A DNA stretch of 64,000 nt, taken from assembly GCA_023052935.1 (NCBI GenBank), contig CM041297.1:85382021-85446020 (forward strand), in the 5' to 3' direction. The position numbers and the translations under genes are program-made. This document shows, one piece after another, positions 1 to 13,500 of this stretch; position 1 is the first letter of the stretch, and each line of letters opens with the position of its first letter. This DNA comes from Piezodorus guildinii (taxonomy: Eukaryota; Arthropoda; Insecta; Hemiptera; Pentatomidae). The notes under the pieces were generated by a model, which was not told where the DNA came from, made no database searches, and saw only the letters and a program-made list of their open reading frames with translations.

Positions 1-3000
1 CATTGTGTTTTTATAGATCATGACAAGCACCATTTCTAATATTTTTAGTAGCTTTTTGGGTACTTTTCAAGAAGTCTATCTTTTCATGATACATTAGAAG
101 AAAATATAATATTAGAAGTCATAACTTCTAAAACAAATGTGAATTTCAGCTTGACCATGATCTTTTCCTCTAATTGAGAGTTATATTATTGGGTTTAAGT
201 AAACTTATAAAAAAGGCTATATGATGCTTATCAATCAATTCTCTATTATAGACAGTTTCTTGTGTCCGATTTGGAAATGGAGGTTTTGCCTTCTTTCTGT
301 TCTACCTATGTGTTTCTTTTGTAGTATTATGGATCTGGTAATATGTATGATTTGTTTTTACAAATAAGGTGATGTGTTATGCATTAGTTGTTTCTATGAT
401 TCTGTTCACTTGTATGAATTTTTCTCTAATAATAATATAAATGAAAAAAAAAAATCCATAGTGGCAATGAACATCTCATATCTTTGGAGCAAGTGCAATA
501 CTTCTGGTTTCCTTTAGCTTTAGTACAAGATATAAATTTAGAAAGAATGAGAATATGTAGGATCCATATTCCTACTGAGGAGAGACATTCTAGTCAGAAG
601 GTATAATATCTCAAAGAAAACGTTGACTCCTGAAATATAGAATGACCACTGAAATTTCTGTTTAGAAAATCAATTATTTTGTAGACCAAATATTTATATT
701 ATGATCTTGATCAGTTCAATGTGTTATTCAGCTATTATTTCTCCATTACTATTTATTATTCTCCCATAAATATATTTTCATATGAAAGTTTACTTTTCCC
801 ACAGCAAACTAATTGTTGAAAGAAATCGATCATATTTTTGTAACAAGAAACTATCCTGTATGAATTTCTGTATTTTTAGTGGTATTAAATAATTTTCGGA
901 ATAGTGAGTACATTTTTTTAATAGGAGTCTTCTTTTAAATTAGAAAAGACAGCATGTTCTTTGTGGATGTGAAACATGTGCTCCTTACAAACTTCAGTAT
1001 CTAAAACAGGCCGTAAGAAAACCTGAATATATTGCTAGATTTGATCTATAGGAATTAGGGGTAGGCTGCAGATATAGCTATGAGTTGTATTTATGAGGAA
1101 GGATTTTCCATTGCTTGATGTAAAAATATTTCCTAACGGTGTGAGCCAAATAATATATTAATACTGTAATTGACATATATACTTTTACTAGCTATCATAT
1201 ACAAAATGAAATTGTATTTCATTTCCAACCAGTAATGGGATTCGGGATAGATTATCTTATAGGTAACCAACCTATTCTAATCAGAGGCCAAATTTAAACC
1301 AGCACAGTGTGACTTTAATGTCCCTAACTTGAGCTCACTCGGCCTCACAGTCCTAAACCTAAAAAAACGCTGAAAAGATTTTCCAAACAAATAAAAAGGC
1401 CGTATTTTTTTTAGATCATGAAAAAATCTTGATCTCTATTTATTCTAGACTCTGCATTATGATGAAGGTGAATGAAATAAACTGGCAAATTCTTCTGTAA
1501 TTCTTGAGCACTTAGACTTACGGAAACAATATAAAAAATGTTTATAAAGTACAAAAATATAATTAATTCTAAAAATTTCCTTAAAATCAATTTTAAGCCT
1601 TCTAGAAAATAAATATATTTTTAAAAAAGTACTTATGCAAGTCTTGCTGGTCATCAAAAGGTTAATATGTAATAGAGATAATACAAAATTATAAAGGAAG
1701 TGCGAATGGGCAGTAGCCAATCTGAAATCGTACTGGACTATAAAATAATTTGGTTTGATATAGAAACAATTTTGTTAAATCTAATAATAATATAATTTTT
1801 ACTTTAAAATCTCCAAAACAAAACTGCCATGATGAATCCTAAATAATAGATCTTAAAATTGTAAACGAATATTACTTTATAAGATATAACAAAATCGTCC
1901 AGATTATGGGTTAATGAAACATTTAATTAGGTAATCAATATAAATAAAAATGAACTCTTAATTTTTAGTGTTATATTTAAAACTTCCTACAGCACTATTT
2001 ATAATATATTTATATGGAAGTTAAAAATATATAAATATATTATGAAAAAAACAAAAAAAAAAAACATTTGATACAAATTTAAATAATAGCAAACAATATT
2101 CACAATAACACAAAATTAAATAATTTATTATAAAAATTTAAAATTTTCTATTTATGGTTATGTCAGTAAACAATAAATATACTTCCATATACAATGATTT
2201 ATAGCGTTCTATAATACAAAATAATTAATGCTATTAAAAAAAAAAAGAATCAAATATTACTTCATAATCACTATTTAAATAAAAATACATGCCACTATAT
2301 ATGGTCTAAACTAGAATGTTGGATAATTAAAATCACAAATCTTAAAACTTTTGAATCAAGTATGAGAATAATTAAAAGATGAATCTTATAAAGTTGTTAA
2401 TGATAAAAAAAAGTTAATAATAATTATGAAATACTCAATTAAAACAAGAATGAAGGGACTTACTTATTACAAAAACATATATGAGATTCAGAATACAATT
2501 AATTTTAAAAGGTGTTTGTAGTAATTAGTAAGATACCCTCAATAAAAATTTTAAGAAATAAAATAAGCTTACATTTCAACAAATCAAGATAAATTACCGC
2601 ATGGATACAATATTGCACAGGTAGTACTGTATAGATTTAATTATTATTAAAATAATAATGGAATAATTATTTTCAATGCTGATGATGGAATAAAATCTCA
2701 GATGATTAGTTAATACACTTGAAAAATCATTTAAATATTTTTTTCATTTACAATTGTTACATAACCATAATAAATAAAATAAACTAGAATTCATTAAAAT
2801 ACATTTTTTTTTAATAATGAGATCGATTCATTTGATTTATAGATGCACCTTTTTTTTATGCAAATTGTCTAATATGCTTAGCCTAAAGCAACAATTTAAA
2901 TGTATGAAGAATAACAATAAAATAGGATATTACATACAATTTCAACCAACAGTCTTTAAAATGCATTTAGATTTAAATTGACAAAAATCACACTTCTATT

Positions 3001-3340
3001 TTACATTTAATTCAAATTTAAAAATAATATGCATTATTTATATGAATTCATTAAGAGTTCTACAAAGTGAGCAGTATAATTCCCTTTACTTCATTTCAAA
3101 AATCCTAATATAATTTTTTACAGAACCATCAGTAACTGTGCCCAACAGAAAATGTAGAACTCATAACAAACATCTTTAAAAAATTACAAAAATACATGTA
3201 CAGAGAAAATATAAATCAATCATTCAGATAAAAAATACTATAAAACATTATTATATAACATTTTTTTAAAGTTAATATTAATTGATTTATACATATTCAT
3301 TAATTTACACATAAATTTTATTTTAAAATGTAATACACCC
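1..3340. other. Gene-free AT-rich stretch
   Basis: No coding region, RNA gene or recognisable mobile element was seen here. The stretch is very A+T rich with short homopolymers. If the missing last peptidase exon lies left of the window, this is part of that gene's final intron. The 3' untranslated region of the Rb-family gene should start just below 3341; no clear long poly-A tail (T run on this strand) marks its end, although a run of about ten T at 2803-2812 is possible. Confidence 0.5.
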
Positions 3341-6220
3341 TTACTGCTCCTGAACTCCAGCAGTTATTCTATCAGCACACAAGCCTTTAACTTTTTTAGC
3401 CAAAGCCAAGCTATATGAGGAGTTCTTTTCCTCATCATCATCAGCAAGAAGTCTCTTTCCAACTTTAAATAAATCAGGTTTAGAGACCATATTATTAATA
3501 GCTCTGAGATCTTTTGCAGGACTACGGCTGAACCTGTAGCTTAAATGTGAAGCACTATTAGGAGAATTTTCTCCATTTTTATCCAACTCAAAAGAGCGTA
3601 AATATAAACTATGTTTTTCAGATATTCTTCTAGTATTTGGAGGTGTGGTAACTTGTTGAGGTATAGGTGATAAAATAATCCTATCAGTATCTGATGAACA
3701 ATTAAACTTTCTAACTAGAGACTTGACTTTGGTTATATAAACAGAATTGTAAAATTTAATAATGTCAATTCGTTCCTCTATTATATCTGTTAAATCTGAA
3801 TCCTTTAAGTTTTTAATATCTTCAAGAGAAAAATCAGGAGATGATAATACCTCACGATAAACATCTGATAAAGCTTGAGGTTGATTTCGGTAGCACTTCA
3901 TTACATCAGTGAAAGCAAGTTCAATTCCTATTATTTTACAAATAACATAAATGGAACACATTAATAGCTGGTCAAGGTGCCTTTCAAACATGAGACCAAC
4001 ATGTTTGACAATTGTCTCTTCGAAACAAGTCCATATTTTTTGCCTTACATCAACTTGCATGAGTTTTAGTTGGTCACATAAATCTAACATCCTTACAGAG
4101 GCGAGATAATAAAACTTTCTGAAGAACAATGCTACAGGTCCAGTTCGGCGAGGTCTTTTATTTTCTTTGTAAACTGCTGAGTCTGATAGCTTAGTGATAT
4201 CAAAAGTGTGGTCATTAAGGTGGAGAAGTTGCTTAGAAATGACAACAGAAGCAATGCCATTGTCATTGGATTCACTTTTTATAATCTTTAAGGCAGATTC
4301 AGATTCATTATCATTAATATTTTCATTTGTGAGTACTCTCTTGAAATTTATTCTATGAGGAGAAGCCTTGAATTTATCGGCAAGAGGAGTACCAGGAGAA
4401 TTAGTTAAAGCACTATCTTTACCAGCTAAAACAGTCATTCTGTCGACACTCAAATCCGTTATACCAGGTTTCATTGCAGAATCATTATCTGGCATAACAT
4501 CTTCACTACATGGTACTCCTTGACCAGATTCAATAATGGCTTTCCACAAAGGGCTGTTCTTTTTCCAGGCAAGATTATCTAAAATCTTTTCTTCAATAGT
4601 TTTGAGATGCTTCACAACATCTCTACTCAAGGAACTTTCTGTTCTTACAACAACTTCAATTATTTTGTAGAAATAATAATGGGGCAACTTCAAAGCATTA
4701 GCAATCCAGGGATACTGTTGCGCACTGGTGCATAAGAAAGCAGCTATTTCAAAGGAGCAGGCAAATAAGGTTTTAATAAATACTTCTTGATTTAAAGTGA
4801 ATTAGGGTCAAAAGCAGGTTTTTTGGTTTCTTCTGGTAATATGGAATCTATCAACTTGTAAAATAATTTTATAACTACTTCACACTGTTTTTCAGGGAAT
4901 TCTTTACCAATCACTTCACCTTCCAGAGCTTGTTTGACTTGAGTAGCCAGTACAATTACATATTCTTCAATGATAGGTCTTTTTTCACAAGAGTCAATGA
5001 TTTTTCTCAAGTCTTCACTCGGATAGGCTTCTCTAATCCAACAATTGTTTGTAATAATGCAAAGTTTTGAACTTCACTACGCAAAGGGCAGAAAGTATTT
5101 CGGTCACTATTCCTTAAGTACTGTCGACAGGTCAAAGGTGTCATCAAAATACCAGGACTTTTGTTCGGCGGATTTAGTTTTCTCTTAGCTTCTAACTGCT
5201 CAGATATTTCACATAATTTATTACATGTAAGACTTTCAATGGCACAAGAATTATTAGTACGACCTAAAAATATCCTTTCATCAAATGTACCAACACTCAA
5301 AACATATTCTTCATATACTTTGTTGACTGATTTGAAATTCTGTTCAAAATAATTAGCATCTAATATCTCAGATAACAAAATATTGTTACCTTTGAGAATT
5401 CGCTTTTCAAACAGTTGCTTAATGTGCTTTCTCCATGTGTATTCTTTGATAGATTTTGCATCAACAGGCTTTCCATCATGACGTGAACAAAGGACATCAA
5501 GCACACATGGAACGTCAGACAAATTTAAGAACCGAGTTTTAAGAGGAAGATTATCAGGAAAGTCTTTATTTACAATGTCTTTCCTCCCACTCATGTAAGC
5601 ATTAGCAAATATAAAATCAAAACAAGCTAGCAATAAATGGTAGGAATGAACTAAATCATCACTAATTTTGGGATAGTTTGACTTCACACATATGAATAAT
5701 GTCCAACTAAAATCAAATATTCTTATCAAAGGTATCTGATTATTCTTCTGTTTTTTATTTTTATTACCTTTGGCATTATCTGAATTGTTCTCAGAAAAAA
5801 TATCCTTAAAAATTGGTTGAAACTTCTTAAATAGAACCATTGAGACTGTGAAATCTCTTTCGAATTGATCAAGACCTCTCAAAAATTCAACAGATAACTT
5901 TGCAAAGTCAGCCCATCGTCTGATGTACTTAAAGAAATCAACAATACTCAAATTGATTAACTTCAGAAGCCCTTTTAAATTGACCAAATTTCCTTGAATG
6001 ATCACTGGTGATTTTGAAACTGTAGCAACAGTAGCAGTCTTGCAAGCAACATAGAGTGCACATCCCATCCAATGCTGAGGCTCGCCAGCTAACATATATG
6101 GATCATAGATTTCATTGAAAGACCTCCAAGCCTCGCAGAAGATGTTTTATCCAAATTAAGGGCTCGGCATAAATCATGAAATTGTTTATATAGTCTTCGT
6201 ACAGTGTCTTCTGGCAACAT
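3341..6220 (-). CDS. Retinoblastoma-family pocket protein (p107/p130/Rbf type), intronless, three single-base frame breaks
   Basis: Pocket proteins bind E2F/DP and repress cell-cycle genes until phosphorylated by cyclin-CDK. The start ATG is at 6220 (MLPEDTV...) and the stop at 3341. Read across three frame breaks it gives about 960 aa, between Drosophila Rbf and vertebrate p107/p130 in length. In order: N-terminal Rb domain (HWMGCALYVACK, ISDDLVHSYHLLL), a TPLT-started pocket A from about residue 360 to 560 (YFYKIIEVVVR, LSRDVVKHL), a spacer, pocket B from about 690 to 840 (LFFRKFYYLA, IWTCFE, RHLDQLLMCSIYV, CYRNQPQA), and a C-terminal SPAKDLRAIN block. Each break is one base missing: near 6136, between 5025 and 5026, and near 4792-4797. 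No other stop interrupts the reading. No intron interrupts about 2.9 kb, unlike the neighbouring split genes, which suggests a retrocopy. A real gene with assembly indels cannot be excluded. Confidence 0.88.
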
Positions 6221-6239
6221 TTTGAAAATTAACAATACT

Positions 6240-8320
6240 TTAAACTGTGGTCATTAAGAACCGAATTATTAGCACATAGCTATTACCAAAGAACTCAAAA
6301 AATCAAGCAGTATGTGTCTATTAAAACCTCAAAACAACCACGCACATATAAAATCACAGAGAAGTGGGCTAGAAAACAGCAGTTTTCTAAATTAAATGAC
6401 TGATTAACGATGTGATCATTCAGCTATACACCAAACTGAATTTTTGATAAACTAATCACCATACGATAATTATTAAAAATAATACCACTGAAAAAGAGAG
6501 GTAAGTAATTAAGCAGGAAACGAAATTAAAAAATGTCTTCTGACAGATTAGAACCTACACAATAAACCTCTCTCGTGTATACTGCCATTAAAAGGCGCAA
6601 TGTCACATCAATCTCATATCGATAGTTACACTGATCGATTACTAAAAATTGTCGTTCTTCTTAATTAAATAAGTAAATTTTAAACAAAAAACTATACAAA
6701 TAATAAAAAAATGATTTTATTTTTTCTAAACTCAGTAAATAATTAAAATACCAACATTTAATTTTTATAAAACACGATATTAACCTAACAAGGTTTTTCG
6801 TCTCATGCTAAATTAAAGCCTACTCCCGCCAAAACATTCATGAAAAAATTATAATTGTATACATTAAAGTTAATATGAATACAATAAAACAAATTTTTAA
6901 CTTAATATAATGAACAATAAATCGAAATCAAACATGTTCAGAAAAAACAATGAAACAAATAAATAAATGTAACTATTTTTAATTTGATTATAATTTTTGT
7001 TTTATAACAGTTTTACAAATATATATTTTTAAAAATCTGGTGCACATAACACATGACTCACTCACCTCCATTGTTAAGATCAATTTAAGAACTTAAAATA
7101 ATGATAGAGTTGAAAAAAGTTTAAAGAATTACTTTGAGTTTCCATGGAAACTTTTATTTTATCTAAAATAATCTAACAATAGAATTTATCATCTACCATT
7201 ACTTAACTTTATGTGCTTTTCACCACTCTCCATTACCTTATAACAACCTTTTATATAAAAAATCAGTTTTTCTCAAACTTTTAGCTTTCCAACAGTATAA
7301 TGTACATCTATTATACTATGTATGGAAAAAAAAATTACCTAAAAAAAAATATTTTTGCTCTTTCTCCTTTAGTTGGATATCAAATTTATTCAACTTGTAC
7401 ATTTAACCATTTTTTACCAATGCTAACACATTTAAATGGTTAATATTTTCAAATCTACAAAATTGAAGGTACTTTAGGGTGAGAACATTTTAAAGATCAG
7501 CATAGTATATTTCTACTGGACACTAAAATGTTAATTTCTATGTCAAGTTCTATATAAAAAAATGCGAATGAAATGGAAAATAAGCATTCATCTAAAAAAA
7601 TAATAAAATCATATATAAAATTGAATTATTTAAAAAAATATTAAGAAATTTTATAAATTAATCTTCAAGATAAAAACATTAAAGGAATAGTAATACTTCA
7701 ATAGAAAAAAGTGCTGTTGTTCAATAGAAAAAAGAACCTAAGCTGTTTTTTTAATCATAGAACATTGTTGATAAATAAAAATATGATCTTCTTTGTACAT
7801 TAAAGAAGATGGGAAGCTATCTATGTTCATCAAAACATATTGGCGCAATGAATTTAACCTTGAACAATGATACAATTTATTGTCATAGAAGCTTCCAACA
7901 GGTTGACATCTAGAGATGTAAAAACTACCTATCACCTAACTAACCAGTTTATAAGCAACATAAAAATTAAATAAATATTTTTTTGTTTAAAGTTCATTTT
8001 GGTAAATGTTTCTTTTTAATTTTTTTTAAAGCAGTCTCTGTAAAAGAATAATTTTAATTTGTTTAAAATAACCATTAGGGACAATAGTAGATATTTATTT
8101 TTATGAAAAAATATTCTTATAAAATAATGACCAGTTTTTAATATTTAAAAAACACAAGAATTATAATGATCAGAAACAAATGGTATTGGATAAATCAGGA
8201 TTAATCTTAAAATGAATTATATCATTAATTTTTAAAAATAGCTCTATTACATAGAAGTGGCATTGTTAGCATTAGCAGGTTTCTATTTAAATTTTCAAAA
8301 ATATATATCTTATGGCTGTA

Positions 8321-8330
<10 letters not shown>
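6240..8330. other. Intergenic/intronic stretch without genes
   Basis: Apart from the dispersed repeat copy at about 7016-7560, no coding or RNA gene was recognised between the Rb-family start and the peptidase exon at 8507. A short ORF at 7738-7935 has no recognisable content. No fragment resembling the missing M13 C-terminus was seen. Confidence 0.5.
7016..7560 (-). repeat. Unclassified dispersed repeat, copy A (partial)
   Basis: This is a reverse-oriented, diverged copy of the non-coding repeat also at about 30950-31860, 37540-38370 and 63368-64000. Shared landmarks are the GTGCACATAACACATGACTCACTCACCTCC end, the 'tttagctttccaacagtataatg' block near 7281 and the 'tcctttagttgg' block near 7368. 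It has no open reading frame. The boundaries are approximate. Confidence 0.6.
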
Positions 8331-8352
<22 letters not shown>

Positions 8353-8402
8353 CAAGAGAAGAGAAGAGAGAGATAGAGAGAGAGAGAGAGATGAGAGAGA
8401 GA
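8331..8402. repeat. Microsatellite: (TA)n followed by (GA)n
   Basis: A TA run at about 8331-8352 passes into GA-rich sequence up to 8402, about 100 bp beyond the splice donor of the last placed peptidase exon. Confidence 0.9.
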
Positions 8403-8506
8403 GGTTTTAATTTATTCTTTGAACATTTAAATTATAGTTTTCAAAATAATTAAGGGTAAGGTTAAGAATTAAAAAAAAAATAAAATAAAATACACAGGAT
8501 ATATAC

Positions 8507-8682
8507 CTGTATTTGCCTGGTGAGTGAACAGCAGTTTTCATTTTGTTTCTGGTCGCTGCAGGCCTCGTGTCTCCACACCATACCTGAGCGAAATTCAGAA
8601 AGAATAACTGCATCCCAGTGTAGTTGAGGCCAGGCAAGGTTTCATCAGAATCACCATTCTTATCCAACCACTTTTTGTAAGC
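8507..8682 (-). CDS. Neprilysin-like exon 15: WCG and HSPGKYR
   Basis: Acceptor TTCCTTAG|GCTTAC and donor AATACAG|GTATAT. It encodes [36 protein letters not shown] and VHSPGKYR. It ends with two bases of a codon, so a further exon of roughly 90-100 bases must follow. Confidence 0.95.
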
Positions 8683-10482
8683 CTAAGGAAACCATCACAT
8701 TGAGATATTACTAAGTATTTAAAATCTGAACTTTTAGTCAGAAAATAAAAAGTATGTGAATAAGGGCCTGATTATAGATCGAAAAGCTTGAAATTTAATT
8801 TTTTTTTTTTTTTTTTTTAAGACAGTAACGATTTTAGTAGAAGAGGAAGCAGGTAAAGAGTTGTTTGTATTCCAACACTGTTAAGTCACAAACATTCCTT
8901 TAAAGACATTCAATTGGGCTAAACTTAATTCATGGTATAGTACAGGGCCGCCTTTGGATTGATGAAAAGTTTAATTTATAGATTTATGTTTTTATCATTA
9001 AAATAAACAAGGAAATAAGGATAATAAAACAAAACAACCGAACAATATGCATCCTAACATACAAAATAGAACAATTCTGAGATTAAATATGAAATAAAAT
9101 AAAATAAACATTGACAAATTAAAAGTAATAATGCTCAAATATTTAAAGGCAAAAAATTGTTTACTACAAAACTAACAAGTCTAAAACAGATGAAATAAAA
9201 ATTGAAAGACATTTTTAAAATGGTCAGAAGAAGCTTTAGTACTCTTTACTCGGCCAGTTTCATCCTTTGCTTATGATATTTCTAATTCAAATTATATGTA
9301 TTATTTATTTATTTTTTTTATTGGTGCTTAGACAAAACTATTGTATAATTTTAATTACTTTAGCATCATTCATGTTAATTTTTCAAAGTTTATTTTACTT
9401 TTGTTTCGAGATATATGTAATTAAAGAATCGTTTTGGTTAATTTACAGATTTTTTTTTAGTTCTATAGTTATATTGCTGAAAGAAACTTTTTTATTTATT
9501 ATAGTATTGAATAGAAAGATAGATAATTTAATGAATTTCATTTTCATAAGTTTCTTTATTAAAACTTAATGCTACATTGTACTTTATGGTAAGCCAGAAG
9601 ACATTTTTCAACATATTCCAAAAGAGACCTCACCTTCATTAATACAATATTAGAGCTTAATTAATATAGAAATTCTCTTATAAAGAAGTTAGTATGGGCA
9701 GTGGTCAAGAAAGGAAACAATGAAATATTTACAATACATAGTTAAAATTTATGAATTTCCTAAAAGTCACCTATCAATATTCATTATTATTCACAAATGT
9801 GATATAAAAAAAAAACACAGTTTCATCTATCACTCCATCCAAAAGCCCACATATTTCTGTTCAAGAATTTTTCTTTAAAATGATTTCACGTACTTAACCA
9901 TGTTGCAATTAGAAATTAATATCTTATCAAACAGTTCCATAGTAATCGCTACCTACTGAAAAAAACAAAAACAGTCTGCTTAAGAAATGAGAAAACATAA
10001 ATTGTCTTTTTTTTTCTCAGAAGAATCAGATCATGATCTTTCCCAGAAACTTTTTTGTTGATGCAGAATCTCTTCCTGACCTTTCTGGTTCATATCATGT
10101 ACACCCTGTTTTACCACATACATGGGAGAAACTCACACAATCTAAATTCATAACAAAGGAGGTAATAAAAAACATTTTATTTCTCATGGATTAATTTTCA
10201 TCACCATTTTAGGGTCAGGATTAAAAGGAAAAGGGAGAAATTAAACCACTAAATAACATAATTTATTAAACTAGAAATAACCAGAGAAAAGGAGTCAATA
10301 TTAGAACTCACTTACTCTAAAAGATTGCTTAATTCCACCATTATCGGCTATGTTTTCACCCTGAGTGCTTTCTCCATTAACTTGAATCCCAACTTCATCC
10401 ACTACATATTTGCTATACTGATCTATAACAACAGATACAAATATGTTTCATAATAAACTTATATTATAATACTTTGTATTTA

Positions 10483-10534
<52 letters not shown>

Positions 10535-13500
10535 TCTTTATGTAAAATTTCAACAACAAAGTTAAAAGTAGATGTAATAGCTAAATCTTCATTTTAATAT
10601 TTTTTTGTAATTTGTTTTTTAATATCGAGGGATTTTAATATCGAGAGGATGATTTGAATGACATTATGATTTTTTAAAAACAAAGAATTTATCTTTTCTT
10701 GTTACAAGCTTTGACTCAACAACAAGAATCTGCCAAAGCATTTATTTTATAGAAGGTCATACCTAAGGATTGAATACAATGAAAATAATGTAAAGGTAGG
10801 TAAATAAACTCCCTGTCAAAAGTATTGCAACACTTAGAAATATTTGAATTTAAAAAAAACGTTCTCTTTTTTATAATAAAGAAAGGTTCTGAAGTCAATA
10901 ATAAACATTTTAAACTGGAAATAAACAAGTTTTATCAAAATAAATTACAATATTTCTTCCAATAAACAAAAAATTTAGAAATCTTACTTTTTAAAATTTT
11001 CCTTTTTTACAATTTTAACTTTTAAATTGCAATTCCAATTTTTAATTTACATTTAATAAGACGTATTTTCCCCATCTATTCTTAAATCAGAGGTAGAGAA
11101 CGCTATAACTAAACTGAAAGCAAGAAAGAGTCCAGGAGAAGACGGCATAACAAATGAAATAATAAAAGCTGGAGGCAATATCCTAGTCGAGGCGTTATGC
11201 ACAATATGTAAAGAAGTGCTGATTAAAGAGCAAGTCCCAGCACAATGGAAAAGATCGAAAATAATAATTTTACACAAAAAAGGAGATAAAGAAGAAATTG
11301 GAAATTACCGACCCATATCTTTGATTTCGTCTATTGGTAAGCTGTTCACAAAAATTTTAAATGACAGGATAAAGAAAAAAATTGAATACTATTTAACAGT
11401 TGAACAGGCAGGATTCAGGAAGGGTTTCTCAACCATAGACCATCTTCACGCTGTAAACCAGTTAATAGAAAAATCAAAACAATATAATATTACTCTGTAT
11501 CTAGCTGTTGACTTCACTAAAGCTTTTGACAGCCTCAACCAATAGAGTATATTTTCAGCTTTAAAGCTCATAGGCGTAGCAGAAAAATACCTTTCTATAA
11601 TTACTGAACTATACAGTGATAATATTGCCTATGTTGAGACATCTATATTTCCTGTAAAAAAGGGAGATAGGCAAGACGACCCTCTCTCTCCAACTATCTT
11701 TATAGTGGTCCTAGAATTCGCTCTTAGAAATTTGGAATGGCAAACCAAAGGTATTAATATAAACGAAAACAAATTAAATCATCTAAATTTTACAGACGAC
11801 ATAGTGTTGATACCATAAATAGAAAATTCTCTCGCAAAAATAGAATTAGTCAAAGACATTACTTACCTAGGACAGAGCATCTCATTCGACGACCACCTTT
11901 CGAAATAAATTCAAAAATGGATTGTCTTATGCTGGAAAAATGTTGGGTCTTCAAAAACATAAAGAAAAGCTCTTCCGAAATCAAATGGAAAAGGCTAATA
12001 TTCAATACCTGTATTCTCCCAACTTTGACTTATGGATGCCAGACATGGTCCCTCACTAAAGCTCAGGAAAGAAGGATTAATGTTTGGCAAAGAAAAATGG
12101 AGAGGAGCATGACAAATGTTAATTTAAAGTATAAAGTAAAAAATACTGCTCTGAGTGAGACCACTTTGGTGAGGGATGCTGTAGGCTGTATAAAAAAGCT
12201 AAAATGGGAATGGGCTGGGCATTTAATGCGAATAAAGGACCCCAGGTGGAGCAAGATAGTTACCGAATGGACACCTCTCGAAAAGAAATGCAAGCAAGTA
12301 GGGCAACTCAAGAGATGGTCAGATGAAATGAAAAAACAAGAAGGAATATCTTGGCACAGAAAAACAGAAGACCGAAAATATTAGGAATCAAAATGCCAAT
12401 AAATTGAAAAACAAGCAGAGAACTCATAACCCAGAAGGTACGGCTGGTCACCGATCAAGACTAATCCTTCTTCAGGAGAGGCCTACACATCAGTAGATTT
12501 TTATTTATTTAAACATAAAATTTTTATTTAAACAAGTTTTTTTTTTATATATTTCATTAAAAAAGTTCTTAGTAATTTTATTTAAAAAGTTGTATACAAT
12601 ATTTGGTCAAACATAGTTTCTTTTTGATTATATCAACTATTAAAAGGGTTAAAAATAAAAATAAACGTATATAAACTTTATGTATCAACCAAATTGTAAA
12701 TAAAGGCTTATCTTATCTTATTGTCCCCTCTTGGCTGGAATGACTGCTTCCACCCATCTTAGCAAACTTGTAAAAAGATTTTGAAGATATATTGTCCCAC
12801 TCCTCCAATACAACTGTCTTTAGCATTTCAAGGGTAGTAGGAGGTTAAACTGAACCTTTCTTTTGAGATAATCCCAAATGTGCTCAATTGGGTTAAGGTC
12901 AGGACTTCTTGCTGGTCAATCAATGGTGTGAATATTTGTCATTTTCAGGTATTCAGAAACACATCTTGCCTTGTGAGGACGAGCATTATCATGCATGAGC
13001 AATGATTCAGAGCCTATGAGTGGCATAAAAGGCACTACATGAAGAATCATTTTTATAAACTTCAAAGCCCCTCCTTGGGTAGGCACTAACTTGGGGCGCG
13101 CCTCTCAAGATATGCTACTCCAGAACATGATAGAACCCCCTCCAAATGGCTCAGTCTCTAACATGCAGCACTGACTATACCATTCTCCAGGCCTTCTCCA
13201 AACTCTTTTACAGCCATCTGGGCTGTTAAGGGTCACTCTCCTCTCATCAGTGAATAAAACTTTTTTCCATTTCTCCACAGTCCAAGATTGGTGTTCCCTT
13301 GCAAATCTTTATCTTTTTGTACAGTGTTCTGCGGTGAGAAGAGAACCTTTCACTGGCCTTCTTGACCTGAGGTTTGACTCTCTCAGTCTTCTGATAACTG
13401 TTGACTCCAAGATTGATAACCGTCAAACACCAGCGATCAAGTTTGGAAGATGCAGTAGAATTATGCTTCCAAAGAGCTTGTATTTTAATGTAGGGGTCAT

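Noticed and set aside
4785..5030. Programmed ribosomal frameshifting in the Rb-family gene
   Set aside because: The break sites lack a slippery heptamer in the right frame and there are three breaks. Deletion or assembly error is simpler.
3341..6220. Three tiny introns instead of frame breaks in the Rb-family gene
   Set aside because: Conserved sequence continues on both sides with only one base missing, leaving no room for GT..AG introns.
9267..9569. 100-residue hydrophobic ORF, at first sight like a mitochondrial membrane subunit
   Set aside because: T-rich DNA yields Phe/Leu/Ile runs by chance. No clear alignment to any mitochondrial protein was seen, and no other mitochondrial gene lies beside it.
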